NCBI GenBank assembly: GCA_044221135.1
Contig: JBGAPT010000075.1
Span: forward strand, 1 to 6,734
Reading direction: 5' to 3'
Length of the DNA: 6,734 nucleotides
Origin: UBA4722 sp044221135
GTDB lineage: Bacteria > Pseudomonadota > Gammaproteobacteria > DSM-16500
Part shown: piece by piece, positions 1-5,797 of the stretch
Position numbering within the stretch: position 1 is the first letter of the stretch
How the letters are laid out: every line of letters starts with the position of its first letter
Program-made: the position numbers and the translations under genes
Notes under the pieces: model-generated
What the model saw: the letters and a program-made list of their open reading frames with translations, nothing else
Databases searched by the model: none
What the model was told of the DNA's origin: nothing

Positions 1-8
1 AGCGTGCA

Positions 9-467
9 TCATGCCTGAGATGAAAAGGGGTGTGTAGGTGTGGTTAAATTAGCGGATACAAATGAGGCAATGGGAACCCCAACTTTTAATGTATATTTCT
101 GTAAATAAAATCCAAGGTAAATTACAAATGAAAAATACAAAGCTACAATCAGTAAGGCAACGACTTTTCTAACAATCCATTGAGGATGACCATATAGATA
201 GGAAGCGAACTGCTTTGATTTTTTTTGAAAATATTCAGCAAAATGAAGTTCAGTTATAGTCCATTGAAGTAGTAACAAAGGCACATATAATATCAACAAA
301 GGATATGCTGAAAACCTAATAACATCAAAAAGACTTAGAAAGGGAAATATATTTATGTCAAATGCCGACCAGTAGCCATATAAATAGGCAATGCCTAAGA
401 TAAAAGAGAAAATCAATACAACTTGATTATAAAAGCTGAAATTCCTTTTAAGCTCTTCTGAAATCAT
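9..467 (-). CDS. Small integral membrane protein, unknown function
   Basis: A complete 152-residue ORF starts at ATG 467-465, with an AGGGA Shine-Dalgarno about 7 bases upstream, and ends in TGA at 9-11. Three hydrophobic segments are visible at about residues 13-33, 52-72 and 99-121, with a basic, polar loop (QKKSKQF) at 81-87 between the second and third. The tract from GYWSAFDINIF to LFDVIRFSAYPLL (31-57) looks like a conserved block of an uncharacterised bacterial inner-membrane family, but I cannot name it. The third helix is followed by a short Thr/Ser/Pro-rich tail, so the protein may be shorter than relatives with a periplasmic domain. Its ATG overlaps the stop of a small upstream remnant (ATGA), which suggests it was once translationally coupled to a lost gene. 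Membrane location is well supported; no function can be assigned. Confidence 0.75.
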   Translation of the reverse strand: MISEELKRNFSFYNQVVLIFSFILGIAYLYGYWSAFDINIFPFLSLFDVIRFSAYPLLILYVPLLLLQWTITELHFAEYFQKKSKQFASYLYGHPQWIVRKVVALLIVALYFSFVIYLGFYLQKYTLKVGVPIASFVSANLTTPTHPFSSQA

Positions 468-526
468 GAAAATATCCCTGCAAACTCATACATTCTAGAA
501 TAGCCCATATAGTAATCAGGTTCCAC
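464..526 (-). pseudogene. Possible C-terminal remnant of a gene upstream of the membrane protein
   Basis: A short frame, GTG at 526 to TGA at 466-464, reads VEPDYYMGYSRMYEFAGIFS. Its stop overlaps the start of the membrane-protein gene as ATGA, the usual arrangement of coupled operon genes. A TAA lies immediately upstream (529-527), and an IS-end-like sequence lies just beyond. The simplest reading is the tail of a gene whose body was removed by insertion and deletion. At 20 codons it could also be chance. Confidence 0.3.
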
Positions 527-539
527 TTATACCTTTCAC

Positions 540-596
540 TTCATTCAGGATGACAATCTTCAAAATTGCTCGAAATTTGATTTACGCAACAATGCC
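540..596 (-). mobile_element. Solitary IS5/IS903-group terminal repeat-like fragment
   Basis: Read on the minus strand from 596, the sequence begins GGCATTGTTGCGTAAATC and continues AAATTTCGAG. From memory, the IS903 end is GGCTTTGTTGAATAAATC followed by AGATTTCGGG, which agrees at most positions over about 26 bases. No second inverted repeat and no transposase are seen nearby, so this would be a leftover end. The inner boundary (around 540) is a guess. On the plus strand the same bases start a 94-codon open frame (550-834) that runs antisense into the kinase gene; I do not consider that frame a gene. Confidence 0.45.
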
Positions 597-662
597 TATC
601 TATGTGATTGACACTGCCCCATTTTTTACACTTTCCAAATCTGAAAAAATTTTAAAATTGTT

Positions 663-1664
663 CTACGTAATGAAGCCTTCATCAGTTTTAAATGCTATAT
701 CTACCACGCCCTTCGGCTTAAACATCGCTATGAAATGCTTATACATTTCTGCTCTATTCTCACCTCCTGCCGCTGTCAAAAGTAAATCCTGTCCATACAG
801 TGCAATATCTTCCACGATTCGCTCATGTCGATAATAGGCCAAAATTACTTTATTAATCTCAGTTTTTCCATAACCTTTATAGAAAAACGATTCTTCGTGC
901 GACTTATTCCAAACATTTGCGACACCTCCGCCAATAAACATAAGATCACGTTCCTTAGGTGCCATAATAGGGTCATCCCAATCCACTATGTAGATAGTAT
1001 TATCTGCACTCATCAACACATTGCCACCATGAATATCAGAATGGCACAGCATGAATTTGGGCGATTCATTCTGAAGTACTTCAGCTAACTGCTCAGACCG
1101 ATCTACCAACCGATGAATTGCGAGCATTTTCTCTTTCATAAATACCCATAGCTTCAGTGCGATTTCGTCATCGAGCGATTCAGCTTCAATAGAGGTATAA
1201 AGCGACCGAACAATCTCTCGCCATTTAGATGAATAAGTCTCTCGCCGGATTCGGTGTTGAATTAATGAAGGGACATCAGTTTCGTGAACTTGCCTTAGTG
1301 TTTTGCCGAGTGTTAGCCATTGCTCGTCTGTTAGCGCGCGACTGAAACCGTTCTGTCCCTCAATAAAGGGATACAGAATGAGGGTGAAATCGTCAATGAG
1401 TTGAATTGGATGATTATGAATTGTTTTCACAGGAGGAATAATCTGTTGAATACCAGCATTATGCAAGAACCCCACAACAGCAATGCCGATATCGTGATGG
1501 TGACCCCGTTTTAGCTTTACAAAATAAGATAACTGATTACGCGCCTCTACTTTATATACCGACGCATTCATATCCGCACCTAAAGGAAGAAATGTAAGCG
1601 TAGCAACTTCAATATCATAATAGATGTTAAGACAATCAATAATACGTTGTTTTGTTACTAACAT
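663..1664 (-). CDS. APH-family aminoglycoside phosphotransferase, APH(9)-Ia-like (spectinomycin kinase type)
   Basis: This 333-residue cytoplasmic kinase transfers phosphate from ATP to a small-molecule hydroxyl; in APH(9)-Ia the substrate is spectinomycin. The N-lobe carries YFVKLK (47-52), with the probable ATP-binding lysine at 50, and the hinge-like ILYPFIEGQNGF follows at 96-107. The catalytic loop is HSDIHGGN (208-215), with D210 as the likely base. The metal-binding DFG equivalent is VDWDD (227-231). Downstream, KERDLMFIGGG (237-247) and YYRHERIVEDIALYGQDLL (277-295) closely match L. pneumophila APH(9)-Ia as I remember it, and that enzyme is about the same length (331). The start is ATG 1664 with AAGGTG 8 bases upstream; the stop is TAG 665-663. 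No key residue is missing, so it should be active. The drug specificity is inferred from family resemblance; the natural substrate may be different. It stands alone, with about 200 AT-rich bases upstream. Confidence 0.85.
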   Translation of the reverse strand: MLVTKQRIIDCLNIYYDIEVATLTFLPLGADMNASVYKVEARNQLSYFVKLKRGHHHDIGIAVVGFLHNAGIQQIIPPVKTIHNHPIQLIDDFTLILYPFIEGQNGFSRALTDEQWLTLGKTLRQVHETDVPSLIQHRIRRETYSSKWREIVRSLYTSIEAESLDDEIALKLWVFMKEKMLAIHRLVDRSEQLAEVLQNESPKFMLCHSDIHGGNVLMSADNTIYIVDWDDPIMAPKERDLMFIGGGVANVWNKSHEESFFYKGYGKTEINKVILAYYRHERIVEDIALYGQDLLLTAAGGENRAEMYKHFIAMFKPKGVVDIAFKTDEGFIT

Positions 1665-1764
1665 ATTTCTATCACCTTATTATGCTATTTGATGACGCTC
1701 CATGGAGGAAAACTTACAATTATTTCCGTATTAACTAAAATTCAAATTATTGCAATTTATTAAT

Positions 1765-1866
1765 TTACTTTATATGCCAATAATCTAGCATAACTAGATT
1801 TATAGTAAAATTTGTAAATAAAAAATACCTATTATTTAATCGGATACTAAAATACTCAAAATTCAT
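1765..1866 (-). CDS. 33-codon ORF directly behind the DUF6088 gene; possible toxin remnant or spurious
   Basis: ATG 1866-1864 begins one base after the DUF6088 stop (TGA 1870-1868) and the frame ends in TAA 1767-1765. It starts MNFEYFSIRLNNR and is rich in aromatic and hydrophobic residues. AGAG just upstream could serve as a weak ribosome site. In AbiE-type modules the nucleotidyltransferase toxin gene usually starts at exactly this place, so this may be the stump of a deleted toxin gene or a new small product. I see no nucleotidyltransferase motif in it. It may equally be a chance ORF in AT-rich DNA. Confidence 0.25.
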   Translation of the reverse strand: MNFEYFSIRLNNRYFLFTNFTINLVMLDYWHIK

Positions 1867-1867
1867 T

Positions 1868-2461
1868 TCACTCTTGATATTGTTTAAATACACCAGCCAT
1901 CCATGCTGGCATTTGATTGGTATGTTTAAGAATCTCAGAAAATTGCCTTTCATTCAAGCGTTGCTTGATTGTATTGATGACGCTTTCATTTACATGATTC
2001 TTGCCTAAATACCATAAAGCAGTAATCACAAGGCATATAATAGTACCTGGCTTAATTTGTTTACATGGACTGATATGTTTAAGCGTAATGGTTTGCTTTC
2101 CTAACTTTATCTTTCTTGATGTACCGCTGGTGTAAAAAATGGGTCGCATGGGAACTTGAGTGCTTAATTGCAATATTCGAACCGCCTCAGCTCCATGAGG
2201 AGTAACTATCTCGCCTGTTTGCTTTGAGATAGCTTTAACTATCTCTTCAGACCCAGGCAATACTTTACCCAAATAGGGGACATTCTTAGGCCGCACATAG
2301 ATACCACGCGTTGCTCGCATGAGCTCTCCCGCTTTTACTAAACGCGATAGAGATTGGCGAACGTTGGCATATGCAGCCTCTATACCAATTGATCTCATAG
2401 TAAATGGCTTACCTTTTGGTATCCTATTTATATGATTTTTAACTAATTCTATTTCTTTCAT
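1868..2461 (-). CDS. DUF6088 / AbiEi-like antitoxin-type transcriptional regulator
   Basis: This 197-residue protein has an N-terminal winged helix (about 1-55): PFTMRSIGIEAAYANVRQSL leads to LSRLVKAGELMRATRGIY, the recognition helix and wing typical of AbiEi and DUF6088 proteins. The middle block has GSEEIVKAISKQTG (70-83), VTPHGAEAVRILQLSTQVP (86-104) and YTSGTSRKIKLGKQTI (110-125), the family core. Such proteins repress their own promoter and often neutralise an AbiEii nucleotidyltransferase toxin encoded just downstream; here no such toxin follows. The start is set at ATG 2461, with AGAGGTGAT at 2468-2476 as ribosome site. A longer frame from TTG 2509 lies inside the operator and promoter and is rejected. 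It is divergent from the winged-helix gene at 2595. The inverted repeat at 2480-2508 straddles its likely -10, which points to autoregulation. It is well supported as a family member; its present partner is unknown. Confidence 0.8.
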   Translation of the reverse strand: MKEIELVKNHINRIPKGKPFTMRSIGIEAAYANVRQSLSRLVKAGELMRATRGIYVRPKNVPYLGKVLPGSEEIVKAISKQTGEIVTPHGAEAVRILQLSTQVPMRPIFYTSGTSRKIKLGKQTITLKHISPCKQIKPGTIICLVITALWYLGKNHVNESVINTIKQRLNERQFSEILKHTNQMPAWMAGVFKQYQE

Positions 2462-2479
2462 GGCATTATCACCTCTATA

Positions 2480-2508
2480 TGTCACAAAGTATAGCATAGT
2501 TTGTGACA
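2480..2508. promoter_or_regulatory. Perfect 9-bp inverted repeat over the minus-strand promoter (operator)
   Basis: TGTCACAAA (2480-2488) and TTTGTGACA (2500-2508) are exact reverse complements with an 11-base spacer. On the minus strand the spacer and arm edge contain TGCTATACT, an extended -10 (hexamer at 2493-2488), so a bound dimer would block transcription of the DUF6088 gene. The site ends about 20 bases before that gene's ATG and just before its ribosome site. DUF6088 itself is the obvious candidate ligand (inference). Confidence 0.65.
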
Positions 2509-2521
2509 AAATATAGCTGAA

Positions 2522-2553
2522 TGTCGCAAGATATGTCGTAAGATTGTCATAAG
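2522..2553 (+). promoter_or_regulatory. Array of three direct TGTCRYAAG half-sites
   Basis: TGTCGCAAG (2522-2530), TGTCGTAAG (2534-2542) and TGTCATAAG (2545-2553) repeat the left arm of the neighbouring palindrome (TGTCACAAA) with one or two changes. Steps of 12 and 11 bp put the copies on about the same face of the helix. They fill the middle of the divergent promoter region, so the same regulator could bind cooperatively and affect both directions. Confidence 0.5.
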
Positions 2554-2556
2554 TTT

Positions 2557-2580
2557 ATTCTAGATTCTAGAATTTAGAAT
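2557..2580. promoter_or_regulatory. Near-perfect 24-bp palindrome in front of the winged-helix gene
   Basis: Arms ATTCTA (2557-2562) and TAGAAT (2575-2580) enclose TTCTAGAA (2565-2572) on one common centre. Of 12 base pairs only 2563/2574 (G/T) breaks the symmetry. It lies over the place of the -35 box and spacer for the TATAAT at 2583, a classic repressor position. Its sequence is unrelated to the TGTC sites, so a second regulator, possibly the winged-helix protein encoded downstream, may use it (inference). Confidence 0.55.
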
Positions 2581-2582
2581 GA

Positions 2583-2588
2583 TATAAT
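2583..2588 (+). promoter_or_regulatory. -10 box TATAAT; implies a leaderless transcript for the 2595 gene
   Basis: A consensus TATAAT ends 6 bases before the ATG at 2595. With normal spacing, transcription would begin at about 2594-2597, on the start codon itself. No Shine-Dalgarno is found between the box and ATGATG. No good -35 is visible; its position is covered by the palindrome. Confidence 0.55.
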
Positions 2589-2594
2589 ACCCGG

Positions 2595-3149
2595 ATGATG
2601 AAACCACAAGACATCGTTGTATTAGCAAAGCTTCTTTCTTATCGAAAGAAAAAGAAAAACTGGACGCAGGCCAGTTTAGCTGAGGAGCTTTGTTTGAGCC
2701 CATCTCAGATAAATTATGCCCTTAAACGATTATTAGCAGCTAAGTTGCTCGCTCCTGTTTTAAGTAAAGATGATAATAACGAAACAAAGCTGGTGCCAGT
2801 CACTCAATCATGCGAAGAATTTTTAATTCATGGTCTTAAATTTGTGTTCCCTCCTAAATTTGGATCACACACTGCTGGCCTTCCTACTGCTTATGCTGCT
2901 CCACCTTTAAATAAAATTATTGTTGCTGGTAATGATCCTATTCCAATTTGGCCTGCTATCGGGGAAGAAGCGAAAAAAGGAATTGAATTAAAACCGCTTT
3001 ATCATTGCGTGCCAAAATCTATTATTAAATTTCCTGATCAATATTTTTATGAATTTTTAGTTCTGCTTGATGCGATTCGTTCTGGGCGAGCGAGGGAGAG
3101 AAATATTGGAGCAGAAAAAATAAAAGAGATGTTAACAATTTCTAAATAA
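2595..3149 (+). CDS. Winged-helix DNA-binding protein, MarR/HTH-like, unnamed family
   Basis: A 184-residue cytoplasmic protein. Residues 1-55 form a helix-turn-helix: basic RKKKKNW (17-23), then TQASLAEELCLSPSQINYAL (24-43) and KRLLAAKLL (44-52). The C-terminal part has strongly patterned blocks: FLIHGLKFVFPP (76-87), GLPTAYAAPPL (95-105), PIPIWP (115-120), LYHCVP (135-140) and DAIRSGRARERNIGAEKI (159-176). I know this layout from uncharacterised regulators found in many bacteria, but it has no established name. It probably binds DNA and controls its own operon. The gene starts at ATG 2595 (or the next codon, 2598), close behind a TATAAT and with no ribosome site, so the mRNA is probably leaderless. 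The membrane-protein gene at 3164 follows after 14 bases in the same operon. The partner or target is not evident from sequence. Confidence 0.75.
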   Translation: MMKPQDIVVLAKLLSYRKKKKNWTQASLAEELCLSPSQINYALKRLLAAKLLAPVLSKDDNNETKLVPVTQSCEEFLIHGLKFVFPPKFGSHTAGLPTAYAAPPLNKIIVAGNDPIPIWPAIGEEAKKGIELKPLYHCVPKSIIKFPDQYFYEFLVLLDAIRSGRARERNIGAEKIKEMLTISK

Positions 3150-3163
3150 ATGGAGAACATATA

Positions 3164-3691
3164 ATGGGAGCATGGGAGATTGCATTATCAGCCCTTGTTG
3201 GCGGTCTTGTGGCTGCATTAATCTCAATATGGTATCAATATGTATCTGATAAAATTAAAAATCGCAAATACATCATAATTACAGTTACAGAATGGATTGA
3301 CAGCATATATACTCGTCTTCAGGCGTTATCAGCACACAAAGAAAATCTATTGGTAAATGGACAAAAATCAACGGTTTCGCAAGAATATAGAACGATGAAT
3401 AATGAAATGCGAATACTTCTTCTTTCTAATAAAATAATTATGGAAGTCGCTTGCGAATATGGCGAAGGAAATATAATGCAAAAAGTAAATAAACTACGCG
3501 ATGACATGTTGAATGCAGCAAGAATTTTTTGGAATGCTCAATTTAAAACCTGGAAGGAATCAAAAAGTGAAATAGAAAAAACATTTCATGAAAATATCGA
3601 TCCTCTAAGAGCAAGCATTATGGACGATTTTTTTAATAGCACAAAAGAATTAACCATTCTAGGAATATTAAAAAAAAGATTTACATCTTAA
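3164..3691 (+). CDS. Small N-terminally membrane-anchored protein, unknown function
   Basis: A 175-residue protein with one hydrophobic helix at about residues 5-25 (IALSALVGGLVAALISIWYQ), followed by a positive patch KIKNRK (30-35). That charge pattern predicts the N-terminus outside and the rest in the cytoplasm. The remaining 140 residues are polar and mostly helical, with heptad-like stretches around 55-125 and a Lys-rich end (GILKKRFTS). The start is ATG 3164 with GGAGA about 8 bases upstream. It is second in an operon behind the winged-helix gene. Its stop region overlaps the stop of the convergent DUF4917 gene by 4 bases with no terminator between them. Single-helix anchored proteins of this size occur in defence cassettes as membrane effectors, but no domain is recognised here and that role is only a guess. 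Confidence 0.7.
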   Translation: MGAWEIALSALVGGLVAALISIWYQYVSDKIKNRKYIIITVTEWIDSIYTRLQALSAHKENLLVNGQKSTVSQEYRTMNNEMRILLLSNKIIMEVACEYGEGNIMQKVNKLRDDMLNAARIFWNAQFKTWKESKSEIEKTFHENIDPLRASIMDDFFNSTKELTILGILKKRFTS

Positions 3692-4731
3692 CTCCAAACC
3701 GATGCAGATAGTGCATCATATAAATAAATTTGACGATCTCGTTTATTCCCTAATCTTGATATTGCTTTTTTTTCCATATCTTGGATTTCCACAGAATCTA
3801 CTACGCTAATAAATACCTGAGTAAGAGAACTTTTATTTATTGCATCAAATATATGCTGATCTGATTGATCCAAAGAATGGCCATGAATGAATAAAGCCCC
3901 ATCTAGGGTTGATAAATTAGTAAGAGCATCTGTTAAATACAAATGTTCAGAAATTTTTGAAAGTTTATTTGATGAATTACCTTCTAAAACAATTAACGGC
4001 AATATTTCATTATTACCAATATTATTAGAAATAATTGGCAATAGGTTTAGGCCTTCTTGATCATTTCTCTCGATCTTAAGAATATCGAATCCATCTTGAA
4101 GCAAAAGAAGGCTGCCATGAAGATAAAAAATCCTTTGGTCAGGGCCACCTACATATCTCAGCGGCTGATCTTCACCTACACGAGTAAAGCCATCATTAGT
4201 TACAATCACAATTTCATCATCTTGGTTTTGATTATAGGAATCGTTACTATTTCGTCTTCGTCTTTCAAGATATCTCATTATTGACCAATAAAGTAAAAGA
4301 TCATAATTAGTCGTGTAAATTTTAGAAAAGTTATGCAAAAAATTAAAACAATCCTGTTCACGTATCTCATTATTTGGATTAATTTTTCTAAATGCCGTTG
4401 CATAATCAACGTGTCGATTAGAAATAACTCGCGCAAATTCATTTTTTAGGTTTTTAGAGGAATTTTTTAACAGGTCAATTAGTTCATTATAGTCACTTGT
4501 ATACATGTCAATTAATTGAGCTGCGCTTTCAAGTTTTTCAATTATCACTTCGTAGTCTGCTGTCTCAAGCTTTTTAAAAACGCCTCGAATATTATTTTCA
4601 GTATTTGAATTTTCTAATAAAGATCTATAGTTAAATATTTCATTACATGCAATGCTAAACCCGTTGCCAAGCAATACAGCTCGATTGTACTGCTTTGACA
4701 TATCTAACGCGGCTTGAAATGATATTGCCAT
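3688..4731 (-). CDS. DUF4917 / SIR2-like domain protein, possible NAD-dependent effector
   Basis: A 347-residue protein with the layout of SIR2-like DUF4917 proteins. RAVLLGNGFSIACN (17-30) is the Rossmann-type glycine motif. IYTTNYDLLLYW (138-149) corresponds to the T-x-N-x-D motif of sirtuins. FYLHGSLLL (202-210) supplies the probable catalytic histidine (H205). LEGNSSNKLSKI (249-260) and LFIHGHSLDQSDQHI (280-294) match the C-terminal SIR2-like block. A helical insertion occupies 55-130, as in other members. In SIR2-like defence proteins this fold usually cleaves NAD+ after phage sensing, causing abortive infection; for DUF4917 itself the activity is not established as far as I know. The start is ATG 4731 with GAGGT 5 bases upstream. 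The gene is convergent with, and overlaps by 4 bases, the membrane-anchored gene. A 12-bp inverted repeat surrounds its probable -10. Family call good, biochemical role inferred. Confidence 0.75.
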   Translation of the reverse strand: MAISFQAALDMSKQYNRAVLLGNGFSIACNEIFNYRSLLENSNTENNIRGVFKKLETADYEVIIEKLESAAQLIDMYTSDYNELIDLLKNSSKNLKNEFARVISNRHVDYATAFRKINPNNEIREQDCFNFLHNFSKIYTTNYDLLLYWSIMRYLERRRRNSNDSYNQNQDDEIVIVTNDGFTRVGEDQPLRYVGGPDQRIFYLHGSLLLLQDGFDILKIERNDQEGLNLLPIISNNIGNNEILPLIVLEGNSSNKLSKISEHLYLTDALTNLSTLDGALFIHGHSLDQSDQHIFDAINKSSLTQVFISVVDSVEIQDMEKKAISRLGNKRDRQIYLYDALSASVWS

Positions 4732-4756
4732 AACTACCTCGTTTTTTCTTACAACT

Positions 4757-4793
4757 ATTTAATTAATTATAGCTGGTCAGAAATTAATTAAAT
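4757..4793 (-). promoter_or_regulatory. Promoter with 12-bp inverted repeat ahead of the DUF4917 gene
   Basis: On the minus strand TATAAT occurs at 4771-4766, about 35 bases before the ATG. It sits at the edge of a perfect inverted repeat, ATTTAATTAATT (4757-4768) and AATTAATTAAAT (4782-4793), with a 13-base spacer. The arms are pure A/T, so chance is more likely than for a mixed sequence. If real, it is a repressor site or cruciform over the promoter. No good -35 is seen. Confidence 0.35.
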
Positions 4794-4857
4794 TTTTATT
4801 GAACAACCTGCTGATCTTATTGTATAAATTATTTTATTTTTAAAATTTAAAGTTAAG

Positions 4858-4884
4858 GGACCTCGGTTCAATTCCCGCGCCAGT
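4858..4884 (+). other. tRNA 3'-end-like fragment (T-arm), possible attachment-site remnant
   Basis: GGTTCAATTCCCGCGCC at 4865-4881 has the invariant T-loop pattern GTTCRANTC followed by a GC-rich half-stem. No D-arm or anticodon arm lies upstream; the sequence there is AT-rich and unstructured. The 5' side of the T-stem pairs poorly (CTCGG against CCCGC), and no CCA is placed correctly. A fragment holding only the 3' end of a tRNA is what integration into a tRNA gene leaves at one border of an island. The parent tRNA is not identified. Confidence 0.3.
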
Positions 4885-4895
4885 ACAGAGTTTTT

Positions 4896-4919
4896 AGGGG
4901 CCTAGTTGGGGGCTTTTTT
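4896..4919 (+). terminator. Hairpin with T-tract after the tRNA-like fragment
   Basis: AGGGGCC (4896-4902) can pair with GGCTTTT (4911-4917) through three GC, three GU and one AU pair around an 8-base loop, with a run of six T. The stem is weak, so it is a plausible but not strong intrinsic terminator. Its position just past a tRNA-like 3' end supports the idea that both were carried together from a tRNA locus. Confidence 0.4.
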
Positions 4920-5065
4920 GAGGAAATTATTTTTATATAACCATTTATTATCAATATCTTATTAAACCAATACGATTGACGCCGCCATAAGATTTAAAAT
5001 TATTGATAAAATACCCTCCATTCGTAATGCGCAAATCACAACTGATACAGTACTTGCTTAGACGC

Positions 5066-5797
5066 TTATTTTTTCTGAATTGTACGTGGATTAGGAATGA
5101 GAGTTGCTTTTTGCAATGAATTTCCTCCCTTTTTTACAGCTTCATGTAATGGGTTGGAATAAAATACAAGCGAATTTGTATTCAACTTATTTACTATAGA
5201 GCTCATTAGCATACCAAAGACTGCCATGGCTAATGAAGGTAAAGTGGGTATTTGAACAAATTTTAGAGTGATTATTCCGGATAATCCTTGTAAGTAATCT
5301 ATGCTTTTTGCTATTAATGAAAGATAATAATTAAATTTAGTGGATTTTTTCATTATATCTTCTATTTTAGTGGGGTTTTGTGTGGTAATGGCTTCTTGTA
5401 TTGCATCGAGAATTTTGCAGTATTCTCGGACTTTATTCTCACTTAATCGATTTTGAGTATCTGATAAATCTGATATGATCTCATCGATAATATTTTGACT
5501 ATATTGCACGATGGGTTGTAATGCGTGCAGATCAGCAGGCTCTAAGTTATTTATTGGATTTTTTTAAAAAATTCTTACATAAAGTGCAGAGTCAATAGAT
5601 ATTTTATTGATTATGGCTTGAATAAGTGAATCTTTTGGTACTTTTTTAATTTGTTCTGTCGTCATTAACTGCATTAACGTTGTACTGAGAAGTGCAAGCT
5701 TTTCCTTTAAGTTATCTATAGTAGGATGCTCATCTTCATTTAATAAATGATTATATTTATTTTTTATTGCTATTTTGGTTAAAATTTCTTTAAAAGA
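5066..5797 (-). repeat. Tandem protein module, copy 2 (within the J-like pseudogene)
   Basis: Copy 2 starts with NSFKEILTKIAIKNKYNHLL, a worn counterpart of the final J-domain helix in copy 1. It continues IDNLKEK, LMQLMTTEQIKKVPK, LYVRIF-stop-KNPINNL, QYSQNIIDEIIS and IQEAITTQNPTKIEDI, then the hydrophobic MAVFGMLMSSIVNKL and PLHEAVKKGGNS. The stop TAA stands where copy 1 has CAA (Gln), a single C-to-T change. The protein copies have diverged far beyond a recent duplication. The left end continues in a unique tail, IPNPRTIQKK. Confidence 0.7.

Larger units (their letters stand above)
4732..5065. other. Gene-free stretch between the DUF4917 gene and the J-like pseudogene
   Basis: This 334-base stretch has no convincing ORF on either strand. 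It contains the DUF4917 promoter region with an AT-rich inverted repeat (4757-4793), a tRNA-3'-end-like piece (4858-4884) and a T-tailed hairpin (4896-4919). From 4921 to 5065 I see no gene, RNA or clear repeat. Confidence 0.6.

Noticed and set aside
550..834. 94-codon plus-strand ORF
   Set aside because: Its second half is antisense to the well-supported kinase and its first part is the IS-end-like sequence. It has no ribosome site and no domain-like pattern.
825..1088. 87-codon plus-strand ORF
   Set aside because: It lies fully inside the kinase gene on the opposite strand, whose motifs are clear.
1867..1953. Extension of the 33-codon ORF upstream to 1953 (62 codons)
   Set aside because: The added part overlaps the 3' end of the DUF6088 gene in another frame; only the part after its stop could be independent.
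2462..2509. Longer start (TTG 2509) for the DUF6088 gene
   Set aside because: It would translate the operator and the -10 region. ATG 2461 has a good ribosome site and fits the family N-terminus.
3319..3507. 62-codon minus-strand ORF
   Set aside because: Shadow of the membrane-anchored gene on the plus strand; no start signal.
4057..4284. 75-codon plus-strand ORF
   Set aside because: Antisense to the conserved centre of the DUF4917 gene, no ribosome site.
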